In this document: piece by piece, positions 27,328-40,696 of the stretch
Numbering within the stretch: the stretch's first letter is position 1
How the letters are laid out: the number at the start of each line of letters is the position of its first letter
NCBI RefSeq assembly: GCF_010726955.1
Contig: NZ_AP022603.1
Coordinates: 1,736,001 to 1,800,000, forward strand
Direction of reading: 5' to 3'
Source of the DNA: Mycolicibacterium fallax
GTDB lineage: Bacteria; Actinomycetota; Actinomycetes; Mycobacteriales; Mycobacteriaceae
Length of the DNA: 64,000 bases
The notes under the pieces: model-generated
What the model was told of the DNA's origin: nothing
Database searches by the model: none
What the model saw: only the letters and a program-made list of their open reading frames with translations
Position numbers and translations under genes: made by a program

Positions 27328-27402
27328 GAGACCTCCTTACCGCCTGTGCATCCAGTCGTACCGCAGGGGTATGACACTTTTGCTCGTCGGCAAGGAGGTC
27401 TC
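27328..27402 (-). promoter_or_regulatory. Inverted repeat able to sequester the integrase ribosome site
   Basis: GAGACCTCCTT (27402-27392) and AAGGAGGTCTC (27338-27328) are perfect 11-base complements 53 bases apart on the minus strand. The second arm is the Shine-Dalgarno sequence of the integrase fragment. A transcript reading in from ssrA would contain both arms and could fold to block translation. It could also be the terminal inverted repeat or recombinase site of the lost element. Confidence 0.5.
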
Positions 27403-27430
27403 GAATATGAAGTTATCTGTGTTCTATCGG

Positions 27431-27795
27431 TGGAGCTGCCGGGAATCGAACCCGGGTCCTACGGCATTCCCTCAAGACTTCTCCGTGCGCAGTTCACCCT
27501 GTCTCTACTCGGATCTCCCGGTCACGTGAACAAGCCGAGATGACGATCCCAGTCGCTGTGGTTTGTCCCGAGGAGTCCCGCGACCGGACTCTTCGGTGCA
27601 TCCCTCTAGCTGATGCCAGGAACCGGGCCGAGGGCTTTCCCGGGCTGACAGACTAGCTTCGCTTAGGCAGCGAGAGCGTAGTCGCGCTGATTGGAATCGG
27701 CGCTTAATTGGTTGCAACGACGCTTACGGTGGTCTCTTGCCTGCACCGGCACGCTTCCCTTGATTCGATGCGCGAAGTCGAAACCGTTCAGCCCC
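27431..27795 (-). ncRNA. ssrA: tmRNA (transfer-messenger RNA)
   Basis: The 365-base RNA rescues stalled ribosomes with SmpB. The 5' end GGGGCTGAACGGTTTCGACT pairs with the 3' end ...CAGCTCC plus A to form the acceptor stem. The T arm is CCGGG-TTCGATT-CCCGG. The tag reading frame encodes ADSNQRDYALAA followed by TAA (around 27663-27705), differing from the M. tuberculosis tag only at the fourth residue as I recall it. The third base after the discriminator stretch is G, so CCA must be completed post-transcriptionally. smpB is 1.8 kb upstream on the same strand. Confidence 0.97.
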
Positions 27796-27952
27796 TCGCA
27801 CATTCCCGCCGACCTTCGGCGGAACACTTGATGCTACCGGAATCCTCAACCGCGGCCCACCCACGTTTGTTCCCGGCCGGCCGGACGCTGTTGCCATACC
27901 GCAACCGGATCGTCTCCGCGACAGCCGGGTTGAGCTGCCAGCATCAACACCC

Positions 27953-28771
27953 GTGGAGGTCGGACTGCACGCCCTGGGCATCGGCACGGGCGCCGAACGG
28001 ACCGTGGTCGACGCGGTGGCGGCCGCGGCCGAGCGGGCCGGCTTCGCCACGCTGTGGGTCGGCGAGCATCCCGAGGTCACCGACGCCAACCATCCCGACG
28101 TCCCGGTCGCCGACTGGCTCGACCCGTTCGTCACGCTGAGTTTCGCCGCGGCCGCCACCAACACCATCGAACTCGCGACCGGTGTGCTCGCGCTGCCCGA
28201 ACGCAATCCCGCCGTCGTCGCCCGCCAGGCCGCCTCGCTGCACAAGCTGTCCGGCGGGCGGCTGAGCCTGGGCGTCGGGGCATCCGGCGCCCGCACCGAC
28301 TACGCCGAGCTGGACGCGCCCTTCGAGCGGCGCGGGGCCTGGCTCACCGAATACGTGGCCGCCCTGCGCCGACGCTGGAACGCCGGTGTCGGCGCCGGGT
28401 TCGCCCGGCTGCACAGCGGACCCTATCCGTCGGACCGGTCCATCCCGGTGGTCCTGGGCTGCAGCAACGAGGGCACGCTGCGGCTGGTCGCCGAATGGGG
28501 CGACGGCTGGTACGGCCACGGGCTGCGCGACGTCGAGGACGCCGCGGTCTGCTCCTCAACGCTGCGGCGGCTGTGCCGGGAGGCCGGGCGGGACCGCGGC
28601 GACCTGCGCCTGGCGGTCTCGCTGCGCGATCCGCAGCCCGGTGATCTGCGCCGGCTCGCCGACGCCGGGATCGACCAGCTGGTGCTGGCCGCCACCCCGC
28701 CGGCCGACCCGATCGCCGCGGAGTCCTGGGTGTCCGAGCTGGCCCGACGCTGGCTGAGCGCGGCGACCTAA
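27953..28771 (+). CDS. LLM-class F420-dependent oxidoreductase
   Basis: A 272-residue luciferase-like protein from GTG 27953 (MEVGLHALGIGTGAERTVVD). Family signs: AGFATLWVGEHPE near residue 29, ELATGVLALPERNPAVVARQ, LSGGRLSLGVGASGA and AEWGDGWYGHG. It lacks the insertion segments of larger members and is shorter than the paralog at 1667. Flavin or F420 substrate is unknown. It is divergent from ssrA and converges on the EamA-type transporter with a 4-base overlap of the 3' ends. Confidence 0.83.
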   Translation: MEVGLHALGIGTGAERTVVDAVAAAAERAGFATLWVGEHPEVTDANHPDVPVADWLDPFVTLSFAAAATNTIELATGVLALPERNPAVVARQAASLHKLSGGRLSLGVGASGARTDYAELDAPFERRGAWLTEYVAALRRRWNAGVGAGFARLHSGPYPSDRSIPVVLGCSNEGTLRLVAEWGDGWYGHGLRDVEDAAVCSSTLRRLCREAGRDRGDLRLAVSLRDPQPGDLRRLADAGIDQLVLAATPPADPIAAESWVSELARRWLSAAT

Positions 28772-29604
28772 TCCAGCGTGATGGCGGCGACGGCGGCCAG
28801 CGCCAGCACCATCCCGACCACCTGCCAGCGGGTGACCCGCTCCTTGAGCACCACCATGGCCAGCCCGACGGTAGCCGCCGGATACAGCGAGATCAGCACG
28901 CTGGCCAGCGACAGCATGGCGCCGTGCAGGGCCGCCAGCATCGCCACATTGGCGACGGTGTCCAGGACCGCGATCAGCAGGGCCAGCTTCACCGTCCGCG
29001 GTTCCGGCTTGACGAAGTCCCCCAGCAGCACCGCGGCCACCATCACCAGCAGCGTCGCCGAGATCCGGGCGAACACCAGCGGCCACAGCCCGGCGTCGGT
29101 CGGGGTGCGGGCGATCAGCACGAACGACAGCCCGAACGCCACCCCGCAGCCGACGGTCAGCCAACCCACCGTCTTGGTGAACCGGTGCGGGGTGACGTCC
29201 TCGTCGGTGACGCCGCGGCTGACCATCGCCACCGCGACCAGCGCGACCGCGATGCCGATCAGCGCCAGCAGCCCGGGCCGGTCCCCCATCACCATGCCCG
29301 CGACCACCGGCACCCCGGCGACCAGGATCGCCGTCAGCGGCGACACGATCGAGATCGGGCCGGTGGCCAGCGCCGCGTAGAACCACCACACCCCGAGGGC
29401 GGCGCCGATCCCGCTGAGCGCGCCCCACAGCACCGCGGGCCCGGAGATGTGACCGCCGACCAGCGCCGCGAGCACCGCCAGCATCAGCATCGACATCGGG
29501 TAGGACACCAACACGATGCGCAGCGCGGCGACCCGCCGGGCGGCGATCCCGCCGACGAAGTCGCTGACCCCGTATCCGAGCGCCGAAACCAGCGCCCAGA
29601 TCAT
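28768..29604 (-). CDS. EamA/DMT-superfamily transporter
   Basis: A 278-residue membrane protein with about ten hydrophobic segments in two repeated EamA halves; first half MIWALVSALGYGVSDFVGG...VLWGALSGIGAALGVWWFYAAL, second half SLASVLISLYPAATVGLAMVVLKERVTRWQVVGMVLAL. The conserved Pro and Glu near the end of each half (SPLTAILVAGVP, YPAATVGLAMVVLKERV) fit drug/metabolite exporters. Located 5 bases after smpB, so probably in the same transcript. Substrate unknown. Confidence 0.85.
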   Translation of the reverse strand: MIWALVSALGYGVSDFVGGIAARRVAALRIVLVSYPMSMLMLAVLAALVGGHISGPAVLWGALSGIGAALGVWWFYAALATGPISIVSPLTAILVAGVPVVAGMVMGDRPGLLALIGIAVALVAVAMVSRGVTDEDVTPHRFTKTVGWLTVGCGVAFGLSFVLIARTPTDAGLWPLVFARISATLLVMVAAVLLGDFVKPEPRTVKLALLIAVLDTVANVAMLAALHGAMLSLASVLISLYPAATVGLAMVVLKERVTRWQVVGMVLALAAVAAITLD

Positions 29605-29609
29605 CGCGA

Positions 29610-30131
29610 TCAGTGCTTGCCCTTCGCGCGCCGTCCCATTTCCCGGGAAATCTCCCGCTGCGCGTCGCGCTTGGCGATGTCCTGACGCTTGTCGTGAGCG
29701 GCCTTGCCGCGGGCCAACGCCAACTCGACCTTCACCCGGCCGTCGGAGAAGTACAGCGACAGCGGCACCAGGGTGAGGTTGCCGTCCCGGACCTTGCCGG
29801 CCAGCGCATCGATCTGCTTGCGGTGCAGCAGCAGCTTGCGGTTACGCCGCGGCGCGTGGTTGGTCCAGGTACCCAGGTGGTATTCGGGGATGTGCAGGCT
29901 GCGCAGCCAGATCTCGCCGTCGTCGACGGTGGCGAACGCGTCGGCCAGCGACGCCTGCCCCTCCCGCAACGCCTTGACCTCGGTGCCCTGCAGCACGATG
30001 CCGGCCTCGTAGGTGTCCAGGATGGTGTAGTTGTGCCGGGCCTTGCGGTTGGTCGACACCACCCGGCGCCCGCCGCTGCGGTCGCCGGCCTTCAGCGCTG
30101 CGGCCTTGCGCAGCTCCTTGCTCTTGACCAC
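29610..30131 (-). CDS. smpB: SsrA-binding protein SmpB
   Basis: The 173-residue partner of tmRNA delivers it to the stalled ribosome. Core OB-fold motifs: [58 protein letters not shown] and [23 protein letters not shown], with the basic C-terminal tail ([15 protein letters not shown]) that enters the mRNA channel. It has an N-terminal basic extension of about 24 residues from GTG 30131. Two bases separate it from ftsX. Confidence 0.97.
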   Translation of the reverse strand: MVKSKELRKAAALKAGDRSGGRRVVSTNRKARHNYTILDTYEAGIVLQGTEVKALREGQASLADAFATVDDGEIWLRSLHIPEYHLGTWTNHAPRRNRKLLLHRKQIDALAGKVRDGNLTLVPLSLYFSDGRVKVELALARGKAAHDKRQDIAKRDAQREISREMGRRAKGKH

Positions 30132-30133
30132 CG

Positions 30134-31021
30134 TTACCTTCGTACGTACAGGCGCAACGTCACATACCCGGTGAGGGCGGCCATTACGACGCCGACACCC
30201 AGCATGGGCAATGAGATGTAGAAGATGTCAGCGTAGTCCACCGGGGCTATCAGCCTGGAGAACTGCTCCAGGACCCTGCCGAGGAAGGCCGCTCGCACCA
30301 CCAACAGCCCGACGATCGCCAGCACCACACCGATCGTCGCCGCGAGCACCGCCTCCAACAGGAACGGCAGCTGGGTGTACCAGCGGCTGGCGCCGACCAA
30401 CCGCATGATGCCGATCTCGGTGCGCCGGGTGTAGGCGGCGACTTGGACCATGTTCGCGATCAGCAGCACCGCCCCGATCGCCTGCACCAGCGCCACCGCG
30501 AACGCCACCCCGGAGATCGCGTTGAGGATGGAGAACAACCGGTCGATGAGGTCCTTCTGGTTCAGCACGCCGCGCACCCCGGGCTGGCCGATCATGGCCT
30601 GGTCGAAGTCCTCGTGCTTTTCCGGGTCGTCGAGCTTGACCACGAACGACGACGGGAACTGCGTCTCGTTGGCGACGTCCTTGAACTGCGGATTCTTCTT
30701 CAGCGCGTCCTCGGTGGCCTCCTTGCCGGACAGGAAGCGCACCGACTTGACGTCGTCGCGGGATTCGATCAGGGCGCGCAGGCCACGGCAGACGTCGCCG
30801 TCGCAGGCCGGGTCGGTGCTGGAAACCTCCTGGTTGAGGAACACCTGCGACTCCACCCGGTCCAGGTAGATGGCCCGGGAGTTGTTGGCCAGCATCATGA
30901 TCAACAGACCGCCGCCGAACAGGCCGATGGAGATCGCCGTCGTCAGGATCATCGCGATGGTCATCGTGATGTTCCGGCGGAAGCCGGTCAGAACCTCATT
31001 GACAAGAAATCCGAAACGCAC
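30134..31021 (-). CDS. ftsX: Cell division membrane protein FtsX
   Basis: Permease-like subunit of the FtsEX complex that activates cell-wall hydrolases at the septum. It has 295 residues from GTG 31021: an N-terminal cytoplasmic stretch, TM1 ([22 protein letters not shown]), an extracellular domain of about 120 residues with a cysteine pair ([12 protein letters not shown]), and three C-terminal membrane helices with [14 protein letters not shown] between. Starts immediately after the ftsE stop (no gap). Confidence 0.97.
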   Translation of the reverse strand: MRFGFLVNEVLTGFRRNITMTIAMILTTAISIGLFGGGLLIMMLANNSRAIYLDRVESQVFLNQEVSSTDPACDGDVCRGLRALIESRDDVKSVRFLSGKEATEDALKKNPQFKDVANETQFPSSFVVKLDDPEKHEDFDQAMIGQPGVRGVLNQKDLIDRLFSILNAISGVAFAVALVQAIGAVLLIANMVQVAAYTRRTEIGIMRLVGASRWYTQLPFLLEAVLAATIGVVLAIVGLLVVRAAFLGRVLEQFSRLIAPVDYADIFYISLPMLGVGVVMAALTGYVTLRLYVRR

Positions 31022-31711
31022 TTAACGATCCATTCCGTAGACGCCGCGCTGCTCATCGCGCACCAGTCGGCCCAGTGACAGTTCCAGGACCCGCTGCCGC
31101 ATCGAGTCGACGATGTGATGGTCGTGGGTGGCCATCAGGACCGTGGTACCGGTCCGGTTGATCCGCTCCAGCAGGTCCATGATGTCGCGACTGGTGTCGG
31201 GGTCAAGGTTGCCGGTCGGCTCGTCGGCCAGCAGCACCAGCGGCCGGTTGACGAACGCGCGGGCGATGGCCACCCGCTGCTGCTCACCGCCGGAGAGCTC
31301 GCCGGGCAGCCGGTTGGCCTTGCCGGACAGCCCGACCATCTCCAGCACCTCGGGCACCACCCGCTGGATGGCGTCGGGTTTCTTGCCGATGACCTCCAGC
31401 GCGAACGCCACGTTGTCGAACACCGACTTCTGCTGGAGCAGCCGGAAATCCTGGAACACGCAGCCGATGACCTGGCGCAGCGCCGGCACCTGCCGCCCGT
31501 GCAGCTTGTTGACGTGGAACTTGGAGACCCGAATGTCGCCGTGGTTGGGGCGCTCTTCGGCCAGCAGCAGGCGCATGAAGGTGGACTTGCCCGAGCCCGA
31601 GGGCCCGATCAGGAAGACGAACTCGCCCTTGTCGATTTTGAGGCTGACATCGTCCAGCGCTGGCCGAGCCGACCTTTTGTACTGCTTGGTCACATGGTCG
31701 AGGCTGATCAT
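31022..31711 (-). CDS. ftsE: Cell division ATP-binding protein FtsE
   Basis: A 229-residue ABC ATPase: Walker [11 protein letters not shown] near residue 36, Q-loop VFQDFRLL, signature [15 protein letters not shown], Walker [13 protein letters not shown], and the H-loop MATHDHHIV. The C-terminus [12 protein letters not shown] is typical of mycobacterial FtsE. GTG 31714 is an alternative start one codon upstream; ATG 31711 ([12 protein letters not shown]) gives the usual length. Works with FtsX. Confidence 0.97.
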   Translation of the reverse strand: MISLDHVTKQYKRSARPALDDVSLKIDKGEFVFLIGPSGSGKSTFMRLLLAEERPNHGDIRVSKFHVNKLHGRQVPALRQVIGCVFQDFRLLQQKSVFDNVAFALEVIGKKPDAIQRVVPEVLEMVGLSGKANRLPGELSGGEQQRVAIARAFVNRPLVLLADEPTGNLDPDTSRDIMDLLERINRTGTTVLMATHDHHIVDSMRQRVLELSLGRLVRDEQRGVYGMDR

Positions 31712-31758
31712 CACGGATCGCCAGTGTAGCCGGGGTTACGCCGAGACCGGGCCAGGCG

Positions 31759-32286
31759 CTACGGCCGTGGCTCCGCGCCGGGTGCCACCGGCGGCGTCGG
31801 GATGATCATCGTGGTGGTCACCGACCCGGGACCCGGAAGGCCGGCGGCCGGGGCCGGCGAGGTCGGCGGGACGCCCGGCGCCCCGGGGGCCGGCTCCGGG
31901 CCGGTGGTCGTCGGAGGCGCCGGCGGCTGCAGCCAGGGCGGCAGCCACGGCACCGGCGCCGGGGGCGGGGTGGTCTCGGTGGTCGTGGTGACCGTCGGCT
32001 CCGGCGGCACCGTCTCGGTCGGCGTCGGGGCCGGGGTCGGGGTGGTGACGGTCGGCGTCCAGGTCGGTTTGTAGACGTTGGTCTTCGGCACGAACACCGG
32101 CGTGTAGCCGTCCGGCACGTGCTGCGCGGGCGCCGGTTCCGGCGGCCCCGGGGCGTAGTTGTCGTAGACCCAGTAGGTCAGCAGGAACGCGCAGATCAGC
32201 AGGAACGTCGAGGTGCGCATCCGGCCCCAGAACATGTACGAGGGCCAGCGCCGGTGCTCGTCGGAGTGTGGCAGGGTGAATTTCAT
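31759..32286 (-). CDS. Proline/threonine-rich single-pass membrane protein
   Basis: A 175-residue protein with a short cytoplasmic N-terminus ([20 protein letters not shown]), one membrane segment ([17 protein letters not shown]) and a long extracellular tail of Pro/Thr/Val/Glu, including [20 protein letters not shown] and [11 protein letters not shown]. Likely wall-spanning and perhaps mannosylated, as many mycobacterial Pro/Thr-rich tails are. Overlaps mscS by 4 bases. Position matches Rv3103c; function unknown. Confidence 0.78.
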   Translation of the reverse strand: MKFTLPHSDEHRRWPSYMFWGRMRTSTFLLICAFLLTYWVYDNYAPGPPEPAPAQHVPDGYTPVFVPKTNVYKPTWTPTVTTPTPAPTPTETVPPEPTVTTTTETTPPPAPVPWLPPWLQPPAPPTTTGPEPAPGAPGVPPTSPAPAAGLPGPGSVTTTMIIPTPPVAPGAEPRP

Positions 32287-33263
32287 TGCTCCTCCCCCGC
32301 GACCTGGGCGCCCTCGGCGCCGGCGGCGGTGGCCGGGTGCACCAGCGCGCCGACGGTCGGAGTGTTCTCCGGCCGGGTGGCGATGCCGGCGCCGGCGAGG
32401 CGTTCGACCAGCAGCAACCGCAGCCGGCGGCCGACCTCGAACTGCCGGCCGGGCAGGGTGCGGGCGACCAACCGCACGTTCACATTGTCGAGTTCGATGC
32501 TCTCCACGCCCATCAGTTGCGGCTTGTCCAGCAGCAGCGCCTTGAGCGTGGGATCGTCCATCGCGGCGTCGCACACCGACCGCAGCAGCTTGTTGACCTT
32601 GTTCAGGTCGACACTGGTGGGCACCGGCACATCGACGACCGCCCGCGCCCAGTCCTTGGACAGGTTCAGCGACTTGACGATCTGGCCGTTGGGCACGGTG
32701 TACATCTCGCCGTCGGCGGTGCGCAGCTTGGTCACCCGCAGCGTGACGTCCTCCACGGTGCCCAGCGCGTCGACGGTGGATCCGGACACCGACAGCCGCA
32801 CCAGGTCACCGAAGCCGTACTGCTTCTCGGTGAGGATGAAGAACCCGGCCAGCAGGTCCTGCACGATGCGCTGGGCACCGAAACCCAGCGCGGCGCCGAG
32901 CACCGCGGCGGGGGCCACCAGCGAGGTCACCGGAATCGCCAGGATCGAGGTGAGCTGCATGAACACCAGCACGCACAGCAGCGCGATGCAGCCCCAGGAG
33001 ATGACCGAGGCGACCGCCTGGCGGTGCTTGCTGCGCTCGGACCGGACCAGCGCGTCGCTCTCCCGGAAGTCGGCGTCGATGCGGCGGGCGATCTTCTGCG
33101 CCGCCCAGTTGATCAGCCGGGCGGCCAGGATCGCGCCGAGCACCAGCATGGTCAGCCGCAGCCCGCGGGTCAGGATCCACTCGCCGACCTGCCCCAGCCA
33201 GAACTCGTGCCAGCGCTGAGCCCAGTCAAAGCCGGCTTGGGGTGCGGACAGCAATGCGGTCAT
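32283..33263 (-). CDS. MscS-family mechanosensitive channel
   Basis: A 326-residue small-conductance channel protein with three or more membrane segments (LRLTMLVLGAILAARLI, ASVISWGCIALLCVLVFM) followed by the pore helix AAVLGAALGFGAQRIVQDLL, the glycine/alanine-rich TM3 of MscS. The cytoplasmic beta domain follows (GTVEDVTLRVTKLRTADGEM, TVPNGQIVKSLNLSKDW). Gives protection against hypo-osmotic shock. Position corresponds to Rv3104c; 8 bases downstream of prfB. Confidence 0.9.
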   Translation of the reverse strand: MTALLSAPQAGFDWAQRWHEFWLGQVGEWILTRGLRLTMLVLGAILAARLINWAAQKIARRIDADFRESDALVRSERSKHRQAVASVISWGCIALLCVLVFMQLTSILAIPVTSLVAPAAVLGAALGFGAQRIVQDLLAGFFILTEKQYGFGDLVRLSVSGSTVDALGTVEDVTLRVTKLRTADGEMYTVPNGQIVKSLNLSKDWARAVVDVPVPTSVDLNKVNKLLRSVCDAAMDDPTLKALLLDKPQLMGVESIELDNVNVRLVARTLPGRQFEVGRRLRLLLVERLAGAGIATRPENTPTVGALVHPATAAGAEGAQVAGEEQ

Positions 33264-33271
33264 GGCGTGTC

Positions 33272-34387
<1,116 letters not shown>

Positions 34388-34525
34388 GGGTGTCCAGGTT
34401 ACCGGCGCGCACAACCGCCCCGGTCGGCGGCGGGGGCCGGGTTACAGTCGGGAGGAGCGCCGACTGCAGCCCACCCGCGCGCTCCGGTAGCCGGGGTGCA
34501 GCCCACCCGGGCGGAAAGGCAGGCC

Positions 34526-35890
34526 ATGCGCGCCTATCACGTAGCGGTTGTCGGCTCCGGCCCGTCCGGTTTCTTCGCCGCGGCGGCCCTGCTGCGGGCC
34601 GCCAAGGAATCCGGCGAATACCAACTCCGGGTCGACATGCTGGAGATGCTGCCGACGCCCTGGGGCCTGGTCCGCTCCGGCGTGGCGCCGGATCACCCCA
34701 AGATCAAGTCGATCAGCCGGCAGTTCGAGAAGTTCGCCGCCGATCCGGGTTTCCGCTTCTTCGGCAACGTCACCGTCGGCGATCAGGTCAGCGCCGCCGA
34801 TCTGGCGCAGCGCTACGACGCGGTGATCTACGCCGTCGGCGCCCAGACCGACCGCCCGCTCGGCATTCCCGGCGAGGACCTGCCCGGCAGCCTGGCCGCC
34901 GTCGAGTTCGTCGGCTGGTACAACGCCCACCCGCACTTCCACGACCTGGCGCCGGACCTGTCCGGGGCGCGGGCGGTGGTGGTCGGCAACGGCAACGTCG
35001 CGCTCGACGTGGCGCGGATGCTGGTGTCGGACTGCGACGAGTTGGCCGCCACCGACGTCGCCGACCACGCGCTGGACGCGCTGCGCGGCAGCGGGGTGCA
35101 GGAGGTGGTGATCATTGGGCGGCGCGGCCCGCTGCAGGCCCCGTTCACCACCCTGGAGCTGCGCGAGCTCGGCGAGATGGCCTCGATGGCCGACGTCGAC
35201 GTGATCGTCGACCCCGCCGACCTGGCCGGCATCACCGCCGAGGACGCGGCCGCCGCCGGACACACCGTGAAACTGAACATCGAGGTGCTGCGCGGCTTCG
35301 CCGAGCGGCCACCGGCCGGGCGGGCAAAGCGCATCGTGTTCCGGTTCTGCACCTCCCCGATCGAGATCCGCGGCCAGGACCGGGTCTCCTCGATCGTGCT
35401 GGGCCGCAACGAATTGGTCGCCGAGAACGGCCGCCTGGTCGCCAAGGACACCGGCACGCGCGAGGAACTGCCCGCGCAGCTGGTGGTGCGCGCGGTCGGC
35501 TACCGCGGCGAGCCGACCGAGGGCCTGCCGTTCGACGACCGCGGCGGCATCATCCCCAACGTCGAGGGCCGCGTCGACGGCAGCACCAACGAGTACGTCG
35601 TCGGCTGGATCAAGCGCGGGCCGTCCGGGGTGATCGGCCACAACAAGAAGGATTCCACCGAGGTCGCGGACCTGGTGCTGGCCGATCTGCGCGACCGCGA
35701 ACCGGTGTCGCAGGCCGAGGATCGCGCCGCGCAGCTGGCCGACTGGCTGCTGTCGCGGCAGCCCGCGCTGGTCACCGCCGAGCACTGGCGCACCATCGAC
35801 GATCACGAGCGCGGTGCCGGCGAGCCGCACGGCCGGCCCCGGGTGAAGCTGCCGACGGTTCCCGGACTGCTGGCCGTCGGGCACGGCTGA
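34526..35890 (+). CDS. fprA: NADPH-ferredoxin reductase FprA
   Basis: A 454-residue adrenodoxin-reductase-like flavoprotein that passes electrons from NADPH to ferredoxins serving P450s and other enzymes. FAD site: [16 protein letters not shown] near residue 8; NADP site: [16 protein letters not shown] near residue 152. [20 protein letters not shown] and [19 protein letters not shown] are diagnostic of the family. ATG 34526 follows GGAAAGGCAGG. Position after prfB is as in M. tuberculosis. Confidence 0.96.
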   Translation: MRAYHVAVVGSGPSGFFAAAALLRAAKESGEYQLRVDMLEMLPTPWGLVRSGVAPDHPKIKSISRQFEKFAADPGFRFFGNVTVGDQVSAADLAQRYDAVIYAVGAQTDRPLGIPGEDLPGSLAAVEFVGWYNAHPHFHDLAPDLSGARAVVVGNGNVALDVARMLVSDCDELAATDVADHALDALRGSGVQEVVIIGRRGPLQAPFTTLELRELGEMASMADVDVIVDPADLAGITAEDAAAAGHTVKLNIEVLRGFAERPPAGRAKRIVFRFCTSPIEIRGQDRVSSIVLGRNELVAENGRLVAKDTGTREELPAQLVVRAVGYRGEPTEGLPFDDRGGIIPNVEGRVDGSTNEYVVGWIKRGPSGVIGHNKKDSTEVADLVLADLRDREPVSQAEDRAAQLADWLLSRQPALVTAEHWRTIDDHERGAGEPHGRPRVKLPTVPGLLAVGHG

Positions 35891-35973
35891 CCTGCCCGGA
35901 CCGGGTGCCGGGGGGCCGGAACCGGGCTACGTTGGAAGGTAGCCCACCCTTCCCCACCAGCACGGAGGTCACC

Positions 35974-38772
<2,799 letters not shown>

Positions 38773-38865
38773 TCACACCCGCCTGGAACCTCGGCTAATC
38801 CACTACCGCACAAAGCTTTTCGCTCTTCGACCGACGGCGCCGCGGCGGCGGCGTACCGTCGAAGT

Positions 38866-39336
38866 ATGGGTACTGCACGTTTGGACGTCAACAGCATCGA
38901 CCCGAAGGCCACCAAGGCCGTTTTCGCGATGGAGCACTATGCCCGCAGCTGCGGGCTGGACCCCGCGCTCTACGAGCTGATCAAGATTCGCGCCTCGCAG
39001 CTCAACGGCTGCGCGTACTGCCTGGACATGCACACCCGCGACGCGCGCGCCGCCGGCGAGACGTCGCGGCGCATCGACGTGCTGGCGGCCTGGCGCGAGG
39101 CGCCCGCGCTCTACACCGCGGCCGAGCGGGCCGCCCTCGACCTGACCGAGGCGGTCACCCTGATCGGTGAGGCCGGGGTGCCCGAGCCGGTGTGGCAGCG
39201 GGTGACCGAGCATTTCGATGAGTCCGGGATCGTGCACCTGTTGATGGCGATCGCGGTGATCAACGTGTGGAACCGGCTGGCGGTGGCCACCCACCAGCAG
39301 TTGCCCGACGACGGCGCCGCCGCCGCCGGGAATTAG
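38866..39336 (+). CDS. AhpD-like alkylhydroperoxidase
   Basis: A 156-residue carboxymuconolactone-decarboxylase-fold protein. The redox pair CAYC with [14 protein letters not shown] and the upstream Glu in [15 protein letters not shown] are the AhpD active-site arrangement (CxxC plus His three residues on). Length and motif match the mycobacterial AhpD-core-domain group. It converges on a membrane protein gene, with 4 bases of overlap at the ends. Substrate unknown; likely peroxide or thiol related. Confidence 0.85.
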   Translation: MGTARLDVNSIDPKATKAVFAMEHYARSCGLDPALYELIKIRASQLNGCAYCLDMHTRDARAAGETSRRIDVLAAWREAPALYTAAERAALDLTEAVTLIGEAGVPEPVWQRVTEHFDESGIVHLLMAIAVINVWNRLAVATHQQLPDDGAAAAGN

Positions 39337-39671
39337 GCCTGCGGCGGCTCGACCGGCTCGGCGGCGAACCGCCAGTTGTCCGGGTTCTTGATCGAGTAGT
39401 CCACCGGGATCAGCTGTCCGATCGTCGGCCAGGCGTCCACGTCCACCGCCAGCTGCTGGTAGATGACGTGTTCGGCGACCGTCGGGCCCTTGATCACGCC
39501 GGTGACGGTCACGTACTGCTCACCGGTGGCGTCCGGGCGGGGACTGACGCCGGTGAGCAGCAGCTCGCCGCGCGCGGTGTCGTCCGCACCGCGGGGGCCG
39601 GACTTGCGCACCAGCGGCACGACGATCAGGGCGATGGCCCCGACCAGCAGCAGAATGATCAGGAACTCCAT
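39333..39671 (-). CDS. Small membrane-anchored protein
   Basis: A 112-residue protein with one N-terminal membrane segment ([19 protein letters not shown]), a basic turn ([10 protein letters not shown]), then a soluble beta-rich domain: [55 protein letters not shown]. Start ATG 39671. The soluble part resembles OB-fold-like domains of actinobacterial membrane proteins but I do not recognise a family. Upstream is a short tandem repeat. Confidence 0.65.
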   Translation of the reverse strand: MEFLIILLLVGAIALIVVPLVRKSGPRGADDTARGELLLTGVSPRPDATGEQYVTVTGVIKGPTVAEHVIYQQLAVDVDAWPTIGQLIPVDYSIKNPDNWRFAAEPVEPPQA

Positions 39672-39694
39672 GCCGCAATCGTAGGCCGGGCCCG

Positions 39695-39767
39695 GCGGGC
39701 ACCGCGAGCATCGGGATCGGCGGGCATCGGGATCGGCGGGCACCGGGATCCGCGGGCCCGGACACGC
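39695..39767. repeat. Degenerate 16-base tandem repeat
   Basis: Units beginning GCGGGC at 39695, 39720, 39736 and 39752 follow GCGGGCATCGGGATCG with small changes, the first extended by nine bases. It fills the short gap between divergent genes and therefore overlaps their promoter region. Confidence 0.6.
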
Positions 39768-39812
39768 GCGGCCGGGTCCGCGGGCGCGGATCCGCGTGGT
39801 AGGACAACTGCC

Positions 39813-40598
39813 ATGGACATCGCCGCCTCCCCTGAGGACCTCGCCCTCGCCCTGGAACTCGCCGCGCACGCCGACTCGGTGACGCTGCAGCGGTTCGGGG
39901 CGCTGGACCTGGCCGTGGACACCAAGCCGGATCTGACCCCGGTCACCGACGCCGACAGCCGCACCGAGTCCGAGCTGCGGGAGATCCTGGCCCGCCGACG
40001 GCCCGACGACGCGGTCTTCGGCGAGGAGTTCGGTGGCCGCACCGGCGCCGGCCGCGGCTGGGTGATCGACCCGATCGACGGCACCAAGAACTTCGTCCGC
40101 GGGGTGCCGGTGTGGGCCTCGCTGATCGCCTTGCTGCAGGACGGTGTGCCGGTCGTCGGGGTGGTCAGCGCCCCGGCGCTGGGGCGGCGCTGGTGGGCCG
40201 GCACCGGCCTGGGTGCGCACACCTCGGCGTTCGGCCGCACCCGGCCGATCGCGGTGTCGCAGGTCGACGATCTCGCCGCGGCCAGCCTGTCCTTCTCGTC
40301 GCTGTCGGGCTGGGCCGACCGCGGGCTGCGGGAGGAGTTCGTCGCGCTCACCGACGCGGTGTGGCGGATCCGCGGCTACGGCGATTTCTGGTCATATTGC
40401 CTGGTGGCCGAGGGCGCGGTGGACATCGCCGCGGAGCCCGAGGTGGCGCTGTGGGACCTGGCCGCGGTGGACGTACTGGTCCGCGAGGCCGGTGGCGCGT
40501 TCACCGCGCTGGACGGGACGCCCGGACCGCACGGCGGCAGCGCGGTGGCGAGCAACGGGCTGCTGCAGGACGAGGTGCTGAGCCGGCTGTCCCGCTGA
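39813..40598 (+). CDS. hisN: Inositol-monophosphatase-like, probable histidinol-phosphatase
   Basis: A 261-residue metal-dependent phosphatase of the IMPase superfamily. Motifs: GEEFGG (metal Glu) near residue 70, [16 protein letters not shown] near 88, and [17 protein letters not shown] near 213. Similarity to the actinobacterial HisN group and its location upstream of fadE24, as for Rv3137 in M. tuberculosis, suggest histidinol-phosphate phosphatase of histidine synthesis; activity on other phosphomonoesters is possible. Confidence 0.85.
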   Translation: MDIAASPEDLALALELAAHADSVTLQRFGALDLAVDTKPDLTPVTDADSRTESELREILARRRPDDAVFGEEFGGRTGAGRGWVIDPIDGTKNFVRGVPVWASLIALLQDGVPVVGVVSAPALGRRWWAGTGLGAHTSAFGRTRPIAVSQVDDLAAASLSFSSLSGWADRGLREEFVALTDAVWRIRGYGDFWSYCLVAEGAVDIAAEPEVALWDLAAVDVLVREAGGAFTALDGTPGPHGGSAVASNGLLQDEVLSRLSR

Positions 40599-40629
40599 CG
40601 CGGCGTGTGAGTTCGGCAACAATGCACCG

Positions 40630-40649
40630 ATCTTACTTTTGAGTAAGAT
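40630..40649. promoter_or_regulatory. Perfect 8+4+8 palindrome in the fadE24 promoter
   Basis: ATCTTACT and AGTAAGAT are perfect inverted arms around TTTG, 47 bases before the fadE24 ATG. It stands out in GC-rich sequence and fits a TetR-family fatty-acid-responsive operator. The regulator is not adjacent. Confidence 0.7.
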
Positions 40650-40696
40650 ACGGTTACGGCATCCGGTACCCGACCGAGCCAGAGGTTGCTGAACCC

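Noticed and set aside
27408..27529. Plus-strand ORF with a strong Shine-Dalgarno entering the tmRNA gene
   Set aside because: The AAGGAGGT on this strand is simply the other arm of the inverted repeat; the translation runs antisense through tmRNA and has no protein features.
34390..35973. Very long open frame running ahead of acnA
   Set aside because: It is a GC-driven shadow over fprA; the clear acnA start with GGAGGT is at 35974.
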